A stretch of DNA of 53,226 nt from Polaromonas sp. Its GTDB lineage: Bacteria > Pseudomonadota > Gammaproteobacteria > Burkholderiales > Burkholderiaceae_C. The position numbers were made by a program, and so were the translations under genes. The notes below the pieces were generated by a model that was given only the letters and a program-made list of their open reading frames with translations, did not search any database and was not told the origin of the DNA. Below are positions 7,561 to 17,242 of the stretch, one piece after another (position 1 is the stretch's first letter; each line of letters opens with the position of its first letter). Where the stretch lies: the NCBI GenBank assembly GCA_028292745.1, contig JAQGLT010000057.1:1-53226 (forward strand), written 5' to 3'.

Positions 7561-8463
7561 TCAATGTTCTTCTGCAGGCGTGTCCGGGGCACTGCGCGCC
7601 CGCAATACGGTAGCGGCAATGGCGCTGGTGACGATGAGCGCCATGCCTGCCCAGCCTGTCAGGGGAATATCGTCCCCAAACAGCATCAGGCTGTAAAGCG
7701 CGGCAAAGACAATGCCAGCGTACTGCAGATTGGCCACCATCAGCGTGCTGCCGTGATTTTTTGACATCGCGTAAGCCTTGGTCATGGTGAGCTGGCCGAG
7801 TGAAGCCAGGATGCCGATTGGCGGCAGCCACAACGCATGCTGCCAGTTCCAGGGTGAGGTGCCGGCGACCGTCATTCCCAATCCACCAGCTATGCAGGTG
7901 CCCACGGCAAAATAAAATACGACGCGCACTTCGGGCTCGCCCATGCGCGAGATGGCCATGACCTGCATATAGGCAAATGCCGCGCCCAGCCCCGACAGCA
8001 GGCCGATCACCCCGGCGAAGCTCTGGTCCTGGCCCATCGCAGGACGCAGCAGCATGACGACGCCGGCAAAGCTGGCCAGGATCGCCAGTACCAGCGGCCC
8101 CTGGCTTGGTCCTTTTTTACCGGGATTGCTCAGCATGAGCGCCCCGCCGACCAAAAAGGCAGCGATCCAGACGCTGCTCATGTAGTTGAGCGTCATGGCG
8201 GTGGCCAGCGGCAAATGCGCAATCGCATAGAACCAGCAGGACAGCGATACCACGCCGATCACGCTGCGCCAGGCGTGCATGCCCGGATAGCGCGTGGGCA
8301 GCGGCGTGCCGTGCAAATGCGCATAGACCGCCATGAAGACAATGCTGACTACCCCCCGGTAAAACACCAGCTCGGCGCTGTTGAAATGCGCCGCTGCAAA
8401 CTTGACGCAGACACCCATCGACGCAATGAGGAAGGAGGACAACACCATCCAGAAGGCTTGCAT
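7561..8463 (-). CDS. DMT-superfamily transporter (EamA type)
   Basis: 300 aa, about ten hydrophobic helices, organised as two EamA repeats. It begins MQAFWMVLSSFLIASMGVCVKFAA, a common opening of drug/metabolite transporters, and contains the FYRGVVS motif. Inner-membrane exporter; substrate not predictable. It precedes sseA in the same direction with a short gap. Confidence 0.88.
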   Translation of the reverse strand: MQAFWMVLSSFLIASMGVCVKFAAAHFNSAELVFYRGVVSIVFMAVYAHLHGTPLPTRYPGMHAWRSVIGVVSLSCWFYAIAHLPLATAMTLNYMSSVWIAAFLVGGALMLSNPGKKGPSQGPLVLAILASFAGVVMLLRPAMGQDQSFAGVIGLLSGLGAAFAYMQVMAISRMGEPEVRVVFYFAVGTCIAGGLGMTVAGTSPWNWQHALWLPPIGILASLGQLTMTKAYAMSKNHGSTLMVANLQYAGIVFAALYSLMLFGDDIPLTGWAGMALIVTSAIAATVLRARSAPDTPAEEH

Positions 8464-8490
8464 CGCGTATTTAGGGCTGTTTAAGGGTTA

Positions 8491-8544
8491 AAAGAGGCTG
8501 CAGCGCACGTGCAGTATGCATAGTATGCTATTAATTAAATAGCG
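8491..8544. repeat. Dispersed ~55-bp degenerate palindromic repeat (copy 3)
   Basis: AAAAGAGGCTGCAGCGCACG, then TAGTATGCTATTAATTAAAT, in the gap between the Rieske oxygenase stop and the DMT gene start. Confidence 0.5.
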
Positions 8545-8577
8545 ATACGACGCGCTGCATGCCTGGCCGCGCGAGCT

Positions 8578-9696
8578 TCAAATCATCTGGGTGGTTTTGC
8601 TGGCACCCATTTCACGCCGATACCACTCGTGAAAGTGTTGCATGCCGTCTTCCATGGGGCTCTGGTAGGGGCCAAATTCGTTGTCACCGCGCAGCATGAG
8701 GGCCTTGCGGCCCGCGTCCATGCGCAACGCCAGCTCGTCGTCCTCGACGCAGGTTTCCATGTACGCGGATTGTTGCGCTTCGATGAATTCACGCTCGAAG
8801 GCGCAAATTTCCTCGGGATAGAAAAACTCGACCACATTGAGCGTCTTGTCCGGCCCTTGGGGATGCAGCGAGCTGACCACCAGGGTGTGCGGATACCACT
8901 CGATCATGATGTGCGGGTAGCAGGTGAGCCAGATGGCGCCATATTTGGGCGCTACCCCATCGCGGTATTGAAGCACCACGTCATGCCATTTCTTGTAGAC
9001 ATCGGTGCCGGGCTTGCCCAGCTTGTCGGACACGCCGACGGTCTGCACCGAATAGGTGGGCGCCAGCTCCCAGCTCAGGTCATCCGTGGTGACAAAGCCG
9101 CCCAGGCCGGGGTGAAAGGGGCCCACGTGGTAGTCCTCCAGATAGACCTCTATGAAGGTCTTCCAGTTGTAGTTGCATTCGTGAATGTGCACCTTGTCGA
9201 GCTGGTAGCCCGTGAAATCCAGGTCGGCCATGGCGCCCAGCGGCGCCATTTCGGCGGCGATGTCCCGGCCGTTGTCCTCGAACACCAGGCCGTTCCAGGT
9301 GGTGGTCTTGTAGCGGTTGAGGTTCAGGCACGGATCGACCTCGAAATGCGGCGCGCCGATCAGTTCGCCCGAGGTGTTGTAAGTCCAGCGGTGCAGCGGA
9401 CAGACGATGTTGCTGCCGGTGTTGCCGCGCCCCTGCAGCATGATGGACTGGCGGTGGCGGCAGACATTGGAGATCAGCTCGATGCCCGAGCTGTTCCTCA
9501 CGAGTGCGCGGCCGTCGCCTTCATGGGGCAGGGCATAGTAGTCGCCCAGATTGGGCACTGCCAGTTCGTGGCCCAGGTAGCGCGGCCCACGCGCAAAAAG
9601 TTTTTGCTGCTCGCGCTGGTACAGGCCGGGATCAAAATAGCTCGAAATCGGGAGCTGGCTGGTGGCCTGCAACAGGCGAAGGCTTTTATCAGGCAT
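8578..9696 (-). CDS. Rieske-type ring-hydroxylating oxygenase alpha subunit
   Basis: 372 aa. The Rieske [2Fe-2S] ligands are C79, H81, C99 and H102 in the classic CxH-x17-CxxH spacing. The mononuclear iron site is marked by YLEDYHVGPFHPG (H190, H195, bridging Asp188). The family hydroxylates or demethylates aromatic or quaternary-amine substrates with electrons from a reductase. No beta subunit, ferredoxin or reductase gene is adjacent, so partners lie elsewhere and the substrate is unknown. The ATG at 9696 gives MPDKSLRLLQ; longer versions add an implausible Cys-rich leader. Confidence 0.9.
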   Translation of the reverse strand: MPDKSLRLLQATSQLPISSYFDPGLYQREQQKLFARGPRYLGHELAVPNLGDYYALPHEGDGRALVRNSSGIELISNVCRHRQSIMLQGRGNTGSNIVCPLHRWTYNTSGELIGAPHFEVDPCLNLNRYKTTTWNGLVFEDNGRDIAAEMAPLGAMADLDFTGYQLDKVHIHECNYNWKTFIEVYLEDYHVGPFHPGLGGFVTTDDLSWELAPTYSVQTVGVSDKLGKPGTDVYKKWHDVVLQYRDGVAPKYGAIWLTCYPHIMIEWYPHTLVVSSLHPQGPDKTLNVVEFFYPEEICAFEREFIEAQQSAYMETCVEDDELALRMDAGRKALMLRGDNEFGPYQSPMEDGMQHFHEWYRREMGASKTTQMI

Positions 9697-9977
9697 CAAT
9701 TTCTCACAACAGGCTGTTGAAGCCCGGATTGGCACGCGTTGAAAAGCCAAGTGAACACAGAGGCTGCAACAAGGCAGCCCGCAAATAAAAACCCCGGGCG
9801 CCGCGCCGCAAAACATGGCGCGTGCCGGTATCGAGAACGGTTATCAATTGTACCCGTCCGGTTGCTTGCCGGAGCCCGCGCACAGGCCACGGGATAATGC
9901 CTCCTTGCTTAGGCGCATGGGTGCCAGCACGCAACTTTGCATGAACCGCCTAAAATCAGGCCCTTCCCTCAAATCCC

Positions 9978-10259
9978 ATGGCCAAAAGCTCCGCTCCTTC
10001 CACCGCCGCCGCAACGCCCGCTGCCTCCGGCAGCGACGCATCGGTGCCTGCCCTGCCTGCCACCTACGAAGCCGCGCTGCAGGAACTTGAAAGCCTGGTG
10101 AGCCGCCTGGAGTCCGGCCAGTTGCCGCTGGACCAGCTTCTCACCGGTTACCAGCGCGGTGCGCAACTCCTCAAGTTCTGCCGCGACAGGCTCGAAGCCG
10201 TCGAAATCCAGATCAAGGTTCTGGAAGGCACCGAACTCAAGCCCTGGATGCAGGCCTAA
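9978..10259 (+). CDS. xseB: Exodeoxyribonuclease VII small subunit
   Basis: 93 aa. The N-terminal 25 residues are a Ser/Ala-rich extension. The XseB core then reads [36 protein letters not shown] and [10 protein letters not shown]. It forms the coiled-coil regulatory subunit bound to XseA, degrading single-stranded DNA from both ends. First gene of the widespread xseB-ispA-dxs arrangement; divergent from the Rieske gene. Confidence 0.95.
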   Translation: MAKSSAPSTAAATPAASGSDASVPALPATYEAALQELESLVSRLESGQLPLDQLLTGYQRGAQLLKFCRDRLEAVEIQIKVLEGTELKPWMQA

Positions 10260-10305
10260 TCCCGCTCATCAACGGCATCACCGCCTCGTGCAAGAGACCA
10301 ACGAC

Positions 10306-11226
10306 TTGAATGCTCCTGAAAAATTTCCCCTGTTCGACCTGAGCGCCTGGAGCGCCCGCCAGCTTGCCGCCATCGAGCAGGCTCTGTCCGGCTGGGTTGC
10401 CAGTCCGGCTGACACGCCCGCGCTGGCCGGCCTGGGCGATGCCATGCGCTATGCCGTGCTGGACGGCGGCAAGCGCTTGCGTCCCCTGCTGGTGATGGCT
10501 GCGTGCGAGGCGGTTGGCGGCAATCAACAAGCGGCTTTGCGCGCTGCCTGCGCGGTGGAGCTGATCCATGCGTATTCGCTGGTGCATGACGACATGCCCT
10601 GCATGGACAACGACGTGCTGCGCCGCGGCAAGCCCACGGTGCATGTCCGGTTCGGCGAAGCGCAAGCCCTGCTTGCTGGTGATGCGCTGCAGGCGCTGGC
10701 CTTTGAACTCCTGACGCCAGACGATGAATCGGTCACGCCCCTGATCCAGGCGCAGCTGTGCCGGCTGCTGGCACAGGCCGCCGGATTTCAGGGCATGGCA
10801 GGCGGCCAGGCGATTGATCTTGCCAGCGTCGGCCTTCCATTGACATCGACCCAGCTGCATGAAATGCATCGCCTCAAGACCGGGACCTTGCTGCAGGCCA
10901 GCGTGATGATGGGTGCGGCTTGCGGCAGCGCGTCCTGCGATGCCCTCAAGGCGTTGCATGACTATGGCGCGGCAATCGGGCTGGCATTCCAGGTCGTTGA
11001 CGACATTCTGGATGTGACTGCCGACGCAGCCACGCTGGGCAAGACGGCCGGCAAGGATGCAGCCCAGGACAAACCCACGTTTGTCTCGCTGATGGGGCTG
11101 CAGCCCTCCATGGCCTATGCGCAGCAGCTGCTGGCGCAGGCCCTGTCCAGCCTTGAGGCCAGCCGCCTTGACAACACCCTGGCCCTGCGGGCATTGGCCG
11201 ATATGCTGGTCAATCGCCAGTACTAG
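10306..11226 (+). CDS. ispA: Farnesyl diphosphate synthase (polyprenyl synthetase)
   Basis: 306 aa. The first Asp-rich motif is DDMPCMDND, the second DDILD, and GGKRLRP supplies the diphosphate-binding Lys/Arg. The DDxxxxD form is usual for bacterial farnesyl/geranyl synthases. It condenses IPP with DMAPP and GPP, feeding ubiquinone, undecaprenyl and other isoprenoids. No ATG suits the start: I use the TTG at 10306 (MNAPEKFPL) with AAGAGA upstream; a GTG at 10288 is the alternative. It lies between xseB and dxs in one operon. Confidence 0.93.
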   Translation: MNAPEKFPLFDLSAWSARQLAAIEQALSGWVASPADTPALAGLGDAMRYAVLDGGKRLRPLLVMAACEAVGGNQQAALRAACAVELIHAYSLVHDDMPCMDNDVLRRGKPTVHVRFGEAQALLAGDALQALAFELLTPDDESVTPLIQAQLCRLLAQAAGFQGMAGGQAIDLASVGLPLTSTQLHEMHRLKTGTLLQASVMMGAACGSASCDALKALHDYGAAIGLAFQVVDDILDVTADAATLGKTAGKDAAQDKPTFVSLMGLQPSMAYAQQLLAQALSSLEASRLDNTLALRALADMLVNRQY

Positions 11227-11266
11227 ACCGGACACGGCCTTGGCCCGTCATCAACCAGACACCACG

Positions 11267-13177
11267 ATGTACTCATTGCTCGAAACCATCACCCAACCGG
11301 CCGATTTGCGGCGATTGCCCCGCAACCAGCTCAAGCGGCTCGCCGATGAACTGCGCGCCTATGTGCTTGAGAGTGTTTCCCAAACCGGGGGGCATCTGAG
11401 TTCCAACCTGGGCACGGTCGAGCTCACCGTGGCCCTTCACTATGTCTTCAACACACCCGACGACCGGCTGGTGTGGGATGTCGGCCATCAGACCTACCCG
11501 CACAAGATCCTGACGGGCCGGCGGGAGCGGATGACAAGCCTGCGCCAGTTCGGCGGCCTGTCGGGCTTTCCGCGCCGCGACGAAAGCGAGTACGACACCT
11601 TCGGCACCGCGCATTCATCGACCTCGATCTCGGCGGCGCTGGGCATGGCGCTGGCGTCTGAATTCAAGGGGGAGGACCGTAATTCGGTCGCTATCATCGG
11701 CGACGGCTCGATGAGTGCCGGCATGGCTTTCGAGGCCCTGAACAACGCGGGCGTTCATGACCACTGCAAGCTGCTGGTGGTCCTCAATGACAACGACATG
11801 AGCATCAGCCCGCCTGTGGGCGCGCTCAACCGGCATCTGGCGCAGCTGATGAGCGGGCGCTTTTACGCTTCGGCCCGGCAAGTCGGCAAGCAGGTGCTGC
11901 GCGTGGCGCCGCCGCTGCTGGAGCTTGCCAAGCGCCTTGAAACCCATGCCAAGGGCATGGTGGTGCCTGCCACCCTGTTTGAGAATTTCGGCTTCAACTA
12001 CATCGGACCGATTGACGGCCATGACCTGGAGTCGCTGATTCCGACGATGGAGAACATCAAGCATTTGATGGCGACCGGCGCCGGACCGCAGTTTCTGCAC
12101 GTGGTCACTAAAAAAGGCCAGGGCTACAAGCTGGCCGAGGCCGACCCGATTGCCTACCATGGCCCTGGCAAGTTCGACCCGTCCATGGGCCTGCAAAAGT
12201 CCAGCGTGCCCGCCAAGCAGACCTTCACCCAGGTCTTTGGCCGCTGGCTGTGCGACATGGCCGAGCACGACCCGCGCCTGGTCGGCATCACGCCCGCGAT
12301 GCGGGAAGGCTCGGGAATGGTGGAGTTTCATAACCGCTTTCCCAAGCGCTACCACGATGTGGGAATTGCCGAGCAGCATGCGGTGACCTTTGCCGCCGGC
12401 ATGGCGTGCGAAGGCCTCAAGCCGGTGGTGGCGATCTACTCGACCTTTTTGCAGCGCGGCTACGACCAGCTGATCCACGATGTTGCGCTGCAGAACCTGC
12501 CGGTGGTCTTTGCATTGGACCGCGCCGGGCTGGTGGGCGCCGATGGCGCGACCCATGCGGGCGCCTATGACATTCCTTTTCTGCGCTGCATTCCCAACAT
12601 GAGCATTGCCTGCCCGGCCGATGAAAACGAATGCCGCAAGCTGCTGACCTCCGCCTTCGAGCAAAACCATCCGGTGGCGGTGCGCTATCCACGTGGCGCC
12701 GGTGCTGGTGTGGAGCCTGAGGCCGGGTTGAATTCTCTGCCTTTCGGCAAGGGTGAAATTCGCCGGCATGGCAAGGCAATTGCCATCCTGGCCTTTGGCA
12801 CGCTGCTGTATCCGGCGTTGCAGGCGGCTGAAAAGCTGGACGCCACCGTGGTCAACATGCGCTGGGCCAAGCCGCTGGATGTTGAACTGCTGCTGAAAGT
12901 AGCCGCCAGCCATGAGGCCTTCGTGACGGTGGAAGAGGGCGCCACGTTGGGCGGCGCCGGCAGCGCGGTAGGCGAGGCGCTGCAGGCCGCTGGCGTTGTC
13001 ATGCCTGTCTTGCAGCTGGGCCTGAAAGACGAGTTCATCGAGCATGGCGATCCTGGCCATCTGCTGGCTTTGCAGGGGCTCGATGCCGCGGGCATGGAAG
13101 CGTCCATTCGCAGCCGGTTCGGCCATCTTCCTTCAGCTGCTGCGCTGGACAAGGCTGTGCTGCCGTTGGTTGCCTGA
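11267..13177 (+). CDS. dxs: 1-deoxy-D-xylulose-5-phosphate synthase
   Basis: 636 aa, close to the usual 620-640. Thiamine diphosphate/Mg binding is marked by GDGSMSAG (from about residue 145) with NDNDMSISP further on. The transketolase-type pyrimidine-binding part contains [13 protein letters not shown]. It makes DXP from pyruvate and glyceraldehyde-3-phosphate, the first step of the MEP isoprenoid pathway, supplying the IPP used by the upstream ispA. The ATG at 11267 ([11 protein letters not shown]) is 40 bp after the ispA stop. An intrinsic terminator follows. Confidence 0.97.
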   Translation: MYSLLETITQPADLRRLPRNQLKRLADELRAYVLESVSQTGGHLSSNLGTVELTVALHYVFNTPDDRLVWDVGHQTYPHKILTGRRERMTSLRQFGGLSGFPRRDESEYDTFGTAHSSTSISAALGMALASEFKGEDRNSVAIIGDGSMSAGMAFEALNNAGVHDHCKLLVVLNDNDMSISPPVGALNRHLAQLMSGRFYASARQVGKQVLRVAPPLLELAKRLETHAKGMVVPATLFENFGFNYIGPIDGHDLESLIPTMENIKHLMATGAGPQFLHVVTKKGQGYKLAEADPIAYHGPGKFDPSMGLQKSSVPAKQTFTQVFGRWLCDMAEHDPRLVGITPAMREGSGMVEFHNRFPKRYHDVGIAEQHAVTFAAGMACEGLKPVVAIYSTFLQRGYDQLIHDVALQNLPVVFALDRAGLVGADGATHAGAYDIPFLRCIPNMSIACPADENECRKLLTSAFEQNHPVAVRYPRGAGAGVEPEAGLNSLPFGKGEIRRHGKAIAILAFGTLLYPALQAAEKLDATVVNMRWAKPLDVELLLKVAASHEAFVTVEEGATLGGAGSAVGEALQAAGVVMPVLQLGLKDEFIEHGDPGHLLALQGLDAAGMEASIRSRFGHLPSAAALDKAVLPLVA

Positions 13178-13226
13178 GCCTTACATTGGTGAATTCAGGC
13201 TGCATGAGGCGGCAGCCCGGTAAAAG

Positions 13227-13250
13227 CGCGTTTTCAAACGCGTTTTTTTT
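13227..13250 (+). terminator. Intrinsic terminator after dxs
   Basis: CGCGTTT pairs with AAACGCG and is followed by a run of eight T. Ends the xseB-ispA-dxs transcript. Confidence 0.85.
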
Positions 13251-13424
13251 ATTGATCTACGGGTAACAACGGGGCAGGCAGCCCGGCAAAAACTGACAAA
13301 ATGAAGACGGCTCGTTACCTGCGGCCATCGTTTCTGTCAAGGTCGCCATCGCAAGAGATCTCGGATGGCGATGTGCCAGGCTAGGACGAAACAAGCAATC
13401 GTTAACCATTAAGAGAGAGTATTC

Positions 13425-14507
13425 ATGGATCGTCGATCACTCATCAAAAATGCCGGCATCGCCGGTGTACTGGCGGCCGGTATTGCGCCTGCGGTGCATG
13501 CCCAGGCCGCCGTCCGCTGGCGCCTGGCATCGAGCTTTCCCAAATCGCTGGACACCATCTTCGGCAGCGCGGAAATGCTTTCCAAAACCGTCAAGGCGCT
13601 GTCGGGCGGCAAGTTCGAAATCTCCGTTCATCCTGCCGGCGAACTCATGCCCGCTTTCGGTGTGGTGGATGCCCTGCAGGGCGATACCATCGAAATGGCG
13701 CAAAGCGCGGCTTACTACTTCACCGGGAAAAGCCCGATCTTTGCCTTCAGCTGCGCTGTGCCATTTGGTCTGACCGCACGCCAGAACGATTCCTGGAAGC
13801 AGTATGGCAACGGCCGCAAGCTGCTGGATGCCTTTTTTGCCCAGTACAACTTCCGCACCGCCAGCGGTGGCAACACCGGCACGCAGATGGGCGGCTGGTA
13901 CCGCAAGGAAATCAAGACCGTGGCCGACCTGAAGGGCCTCAAAATGCGCCTGGGCGGCGGACTGTTCGGCGAGGCCATGGCCAAGCTGGGCGTGGTGGCA
14001 CAGAACATGCCAGGTGGTGATATATACCAGGCCCTGGAAAAAGGCACGCTGGATGCCTCCGAGTTCGTCGGTCCCTACGACGACGCCAAACTGGGGTTTA
14101 ACAAGGTGGCTCCGTTCTATTACTACCCTGGCTGGTGGGAAGGTGGTGCCGACCTTGAGTTCTTCATCAACAACAAAGCCTACGCCAAGCTGTCAGACGA
14201 GAACAAGGCCATCCTCGATGCAGCGACCGTCGTGGCGGCGCGTGACATGACAGCCAAGTACGACGCCTATAACCCGATCGCCCTGAAGAAGCTCGTTGCC
14301 GAGAAGACCCAGCTCAAGGCTTTCCCAAAAGCTGTCATGGATGCCGGCTTCAAGGCTTCGATGGAAGTGTTCGCCGAGCACAGTGCCAAGTCACCCGAGT
14401 TCAAGAAAATCCACGATGACATGCGTGCCTTCCAGCGTGACCAGATCCTCTGGAACCGCTTCTCCGAGTACCCGTTCAACCAGTACATGAGCTCGGTCAA
14501 GATCTGA
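13425..14507 (+). CDS. TRAP transporter substrate-binding protein, TakP-like
   Basis: 360 aa. The N-terminus MDRRSLIKNAGIAG has a twin-arginine-like pattern and a signal peptide ending AVHAQA. The mature part strongly resembles TakP-type proteins (2-oxo acids): GGDIYQALEKGTLDASEFVG, PYDDAKLGF and YYYPGWWEGG. GAGAGAG precedes the ATG. The matching membrane subunits are encoded just downstream on the opposite strand, an uncommon convergent layout. 2-oxoacid specificity is by family resemblance only. Confidence 0.9.
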   Translation: MDRRSLIKNAGIAGVLAAGIAPAVHAQAAVRWRLASSFPKSLDTIFGSAEMLSKTVKALSGGKFEISVHPAGELMPAFGVVDALQGDTIEMAQSAAYYFTGKSPIFAFSCAVPFGLTARQNDSWKQYGNGRKLLDAFFAQYNFRTASGGNTGTQMGGWYRKEIKTVADLKGLKMRLGGGLFGEAMAKLGVVAQNMPGGDIYQALEKGTLDASEFVGPYDDAKLGFNKVAPFYYYPGWWEGGADLEFFINNKAYAKLSDENKAILDAATVVAARDMTAKYDAYNPIALKKLVAEKTQLKAFPKAVMDAGFKASMEVFAEHSAKSPEFKKIHDDMRAFQRDQILWNRFSEYPFNQYMSSVKI

Positions 14508-14540
14508 GTTTTACTGTCCTTCCCTTCACGGGCAGAAACA

Positions 14541-14567
14541 AAAAAGCCGCCTCCGGGCGGCTTTTTT
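14541..14567. terminator. Bidirectional terminator between convergent TRAP genes
   Basis: AAAAAGCCGCC and GGCGGCTTTTTT form a stem around TCCG, with A/T tails on both sides, so it can end both the binding-protein and the dctQM transcripts. Confidence 0.88.
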
Positions 14568-14621
14568 CATAGGTACTGGGCAGGCACGGCAAGGGCCGCT
14601 GCCGCCCTTCCCATGGCCCCG

Positions 14622-16448
14622 CTATTTCTTGCCTTCCGACTTGAGGGCGTCCTGCATGGCCTTCATCGGATCGTCCTCCGGCGCAGGCGCGGCGTCGGGA
14701 CTGGCGGGGCTCTCGGCGGGCGCTGCATTCTCGCCAGTGCCCGGCTGGTCCGGGGCGGCGGGTGTTTCCTCGCTGCCGTATTCGGCCCCTTCGCCTTGGG
14801 TCGGCAGGCTGTTGCGCATCTGCTCGCCAATGCTCTCCATGTTGACTTCCTGCTTCTTGTCCAGGCTGCCGGTCACCAGTTGCGGAAAAGCGATCAGCAG
14901 GCCGACCATGGTCAACTGGATGAGCACGAAGGGAATGGCGCCCTTGTAGATCTGCATGGTGGTCACCGGCTCCATGATTTTCCGGGTCACGCGGTCCACG
15001 TAAGGCTTTTCCGGGGCGACCGAGCGCAGGAAGAACAGCGCGAAGCCGAACGGCGGGTGCATGAACGAAGTCTGCATGTTCACCGCCAGCAGCACGCCGA
15101 ACCAGATCAGGTCGATGCCCAGCTTGTCGGCCACCGGCGCCAGCAGCGGCACCACAATGAAGGACAGTTCAAAGTAGTCGAGGAAAAACGCCAGAAAGAA
15201 GATCATGACGTTGACCAGGATCAGAAAGCCGACCTGGCCGCCGGGCAGGTCCGTCAGCAGGTGCTCCACCCATTTCGGTCCGTCGGCAGCCTGGAACACC
15301 AGGCTGAACACGGTGGCGCCGATCAGGATGAACATCACGAAGCTGGCCAGCCGCGTGGTCGAGGCCAGCGACTGCTTGAGCAGCTTCATGTCCAGCCGGC
15401 CACGCGCCCAGCCCATGATCAGCGCGCCCATGGCGCCCATGGCGCCGCCTTCGGTCGGGGTGGCTATGCCCAGAAAAATAGTGCCCAGCACCAGGAAGAT
15501 CAGCAGCAGCGGCGGGATGAGAACGAAGGTCACGCGTTCGGCCAGGCGCGACAGCAGGCCGAGCCGGGTGGCGCGGTTCACCAGCGCGATGACCAGCGCC
15601 AGAAAAACGCCGCCGCACATGGCGACCACCACTTTTTCGTCCGTGGGCACGGAGGTCACCGCCGTGCCTTGCCACCAGCTGTGCACTGCTTCCATGTTGC
15701 GTGCGAGCACGATGGCGACCGTGGCCGACAGCGCCGTCAGCACGGCCAGCGAGGTGTAGCCGCCGCCGCCATTGGGTTCGCGGTAGGTGCGCGCCTCCGG
15801 CGGCAAGGCCGGGACAAGCGCCGGCTTGAAGATGGCCAGTGCCATCACATAGACGACATACAGGCCCATCAGCATGAAGCCTGGCAGGAAAGCGCCCTTG
15901 TACATGTCGCCGACGCTGCGGCCAAGCTGGTCGGCCATGATGATCAGCACCAAGGAAGGCGGGATGATCTGCGCCAGGGTGCCCGAGGCGGCAATCACCC
16001 CGGCCGTCAGGGGCCTGTGGTAGCCGTAGCGCAGCATGATCGGCAAAGAGATCAGGCCCATGGAGATGACCGAGGCCGCCACCACGCCGGTCGTGGCCGC
16101 CAGCAGCGCGCCGACAAAGATCACCGCCAGCGCCAGGCCGCCGCGCATCGGCCCGAAGACCTGGCCGATGGTGTCGAGCAGGTCCTCGGCCATGCCGCTG
16201 CGCTCCAGGATCAGCCCCATGAAGGTAAAGAAGGGCACGGCCAGCAGCGTGTCGTTGGACATGATGCCGATCAGGCGCTGGGGCAGCCAGGCGATCACGG
16301 AAGCAGGAAAGACGCCGACTTCTATGCCCAGGAAGCCGAAGAACAGGCCGCAGGCGCCCAGGCTGAAGGCGACCGGAAAGCCCAGCAGCAGGAATACGAA
16401 CAGCCCCGCGAACATGATCGGGGCGAAATTGGTGGTGAGAAATTCCAT
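14622..16448 (-). CDS. dctM: TRAP transporter large permease (DctM)
   Basis: 608 aa, inner-membrane DctM family with many helices; conserved segments include PVAFSLGACGL, PFFTFMGLILERSGM and TPTEGGAMGAMGAL. It is longer than simple DctM proteins: an extended central region near residues 215-300, and a hydrophilic Glu/Pro/Ala-rich tail of about 80 residues after the last helix (from about LDKKQEVNMES to the end). The ATG at 16448 (MEFLTTNFAPI) is 19 bp after dctQ. Expected partner of the TakP-like protein encoded on the facing strand. Confidence 0.93.
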   Translation of the reverse strand: MEFLTTNFAPIMFAGLFVFLLLGFPVAFSLGACGLFFGFLGIEVGVFPASVIAWLPQRLIGIMSNDTLLAVPFFTFMGLILERSGMAEDLLDTIGQVFGPMRGGLALAVIFVGALLAATTGVVAASVISMGLISLPIMLRYGYHRPLTAGVIAASGTLAQIIPPSLVLIIMADQLGRSVGDMYKGAFLPGFMLMGLYVVYVMALAIFKPALVPALPPEARTYREPNGGGGYTSLAVLTALSATVAIVLARNMEAVHSWWQGTAVTSVPTDEKVVVAMCGGVFLALVIALVNRATRLGLLSRLAERVTFVLIPPLLLIFLVLGTIFLGIATPTEGGAMGAMGALIMGWARGRLDMKLLKQSLASTTRLASFVMFILIGATVFSLVFQAADGPKWVEHLLTDLPGGQVGFLILVNVMIFFLAFFLDYFELSFIVVPLLAPVADKLGIDLIWFGVLLAVNMQTSFMHPPFGFALFFLRSVAPEKPYVDRVTRKIMEPVTTMQIYKGAIPFVLIQLTMVGLLIAFPQLVTGSLDKKQEVNMESIGEQMRNSLPTQGEGAEYGSEETPAAPDQPGTGENAAPAESPASPDAAPAPEDDPMKAMQDALKSEGKK

Positions 16449-16467
16449 GGTAAATCGTTCCGGGCGC

Positions 16468-17091
16468 TTAGCGTTGTGGGGCAGCGTTGCCGCCGGCTTC
16501 AAGGGTTTCGGCAGCCGTCCGGGCACGCAGGGCTTCGGCCAGTTCTTCTTCGGCCGACTTGTCGGCAAGGCGGCCCATCGGGTCGGGGCCCTCGCCGCGC
16601 AGGAAGGCCAGGCGCTTGATGATTTCGGACCAGCCTTGCAGCATCAGCAGCGTGAAGCCAACCGGCAGCGCCGCCCAGACCGGCCAGCGGATCAGGCCGC
16701 CCGAGTTGCCGGACATCTCGCCGGTCTGGTACATCTGGATCGCCAGCGGCGTGCCCAGGTACAGCACTACGAGGCAAAGCGGCGTCAGGAAGAAGGCAAA
16801 GCCGATGATGTCGATCCAGACCTGCGTACGCTTGGAAAAGCGGCTGTTCAGCACGTCGATGCGCACATGTTCGCGGTGCAGAAGGGTGTAGCCGGCCGCC
16901 GCCAGGAAGGACCAGGCGAACAGATACCACTGCGCTTCGAGGAAGGCGTTGGAGCTGGTGTCGAATACCTTGCGCACGATGGCATTGATGGCGCTGATGG
17001 CCGTGGCGGCAAAGATGAGCCAGATCACGTACTTGCCGACCTGGGCATTGAGCCAGTCCACGGCATTGGAAAACTTCAACAGGGCGCGCAT
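16468..17091 (-). CDS. dctQ: TRAP transporter small permease (DctQ)
   Basis: 207 aa with four hydrophobic helices and a hydrophilic C-terminal tail. The family marker EAQWYLFAWSFLAAAGYTL and HREHVRIDVL are clear. GGAGAC precedes the ATG. It forms the membrane complex with DctM and is first in a two-gene operon. Confidence 0.93.
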   Translation of the reverse strand: MRALLKFSNAVDWLNAQVGKYVIWLIFAATAISAINAIVRKVFDTSSNAFLEAQWYLFAWSFLAAAGYTLLHREHVRIDVLNSRFSKRTQVWIDIIGFAFFLTPLCLVVLYLGTPLAIQMYQTGEMSGNSGGLIRWPVWAALPVGFTLLMLQGWSEIIKRLAFLRGEGPDPMGRLADKSAEEELAEALRARTAAETLEAGGNAAPQR

Positions 17092-17242
17092 TTTTTGTCT
17101 CCAGGGTATAGGAAATCACGCATAAAAATTCATCCGGAAGACATGGGTGCGTCGTTCCGGATGAAGCTTGCGCGGGTGAGGAATTTTAGAAGCAATTAGA
17201 CGACAGCCGGACGGTTTGTGGTGGCCTGATTGCCTTGGCGCG

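Noticed and set aside
11615..13126. Long minus-strand open frame over dxs
   Set aside because: Antisense shadow; dxs on the plus strand has all family motifs.
14613..16619. Very long open frame on the plus strand opposite dctM/dctQ
   Set aside because: Its His/Gln/Arg/Gly-rich translation is the usual antisense shadow of a GC-rich gene; the minus strand encodes clear TRAP permease motifs.
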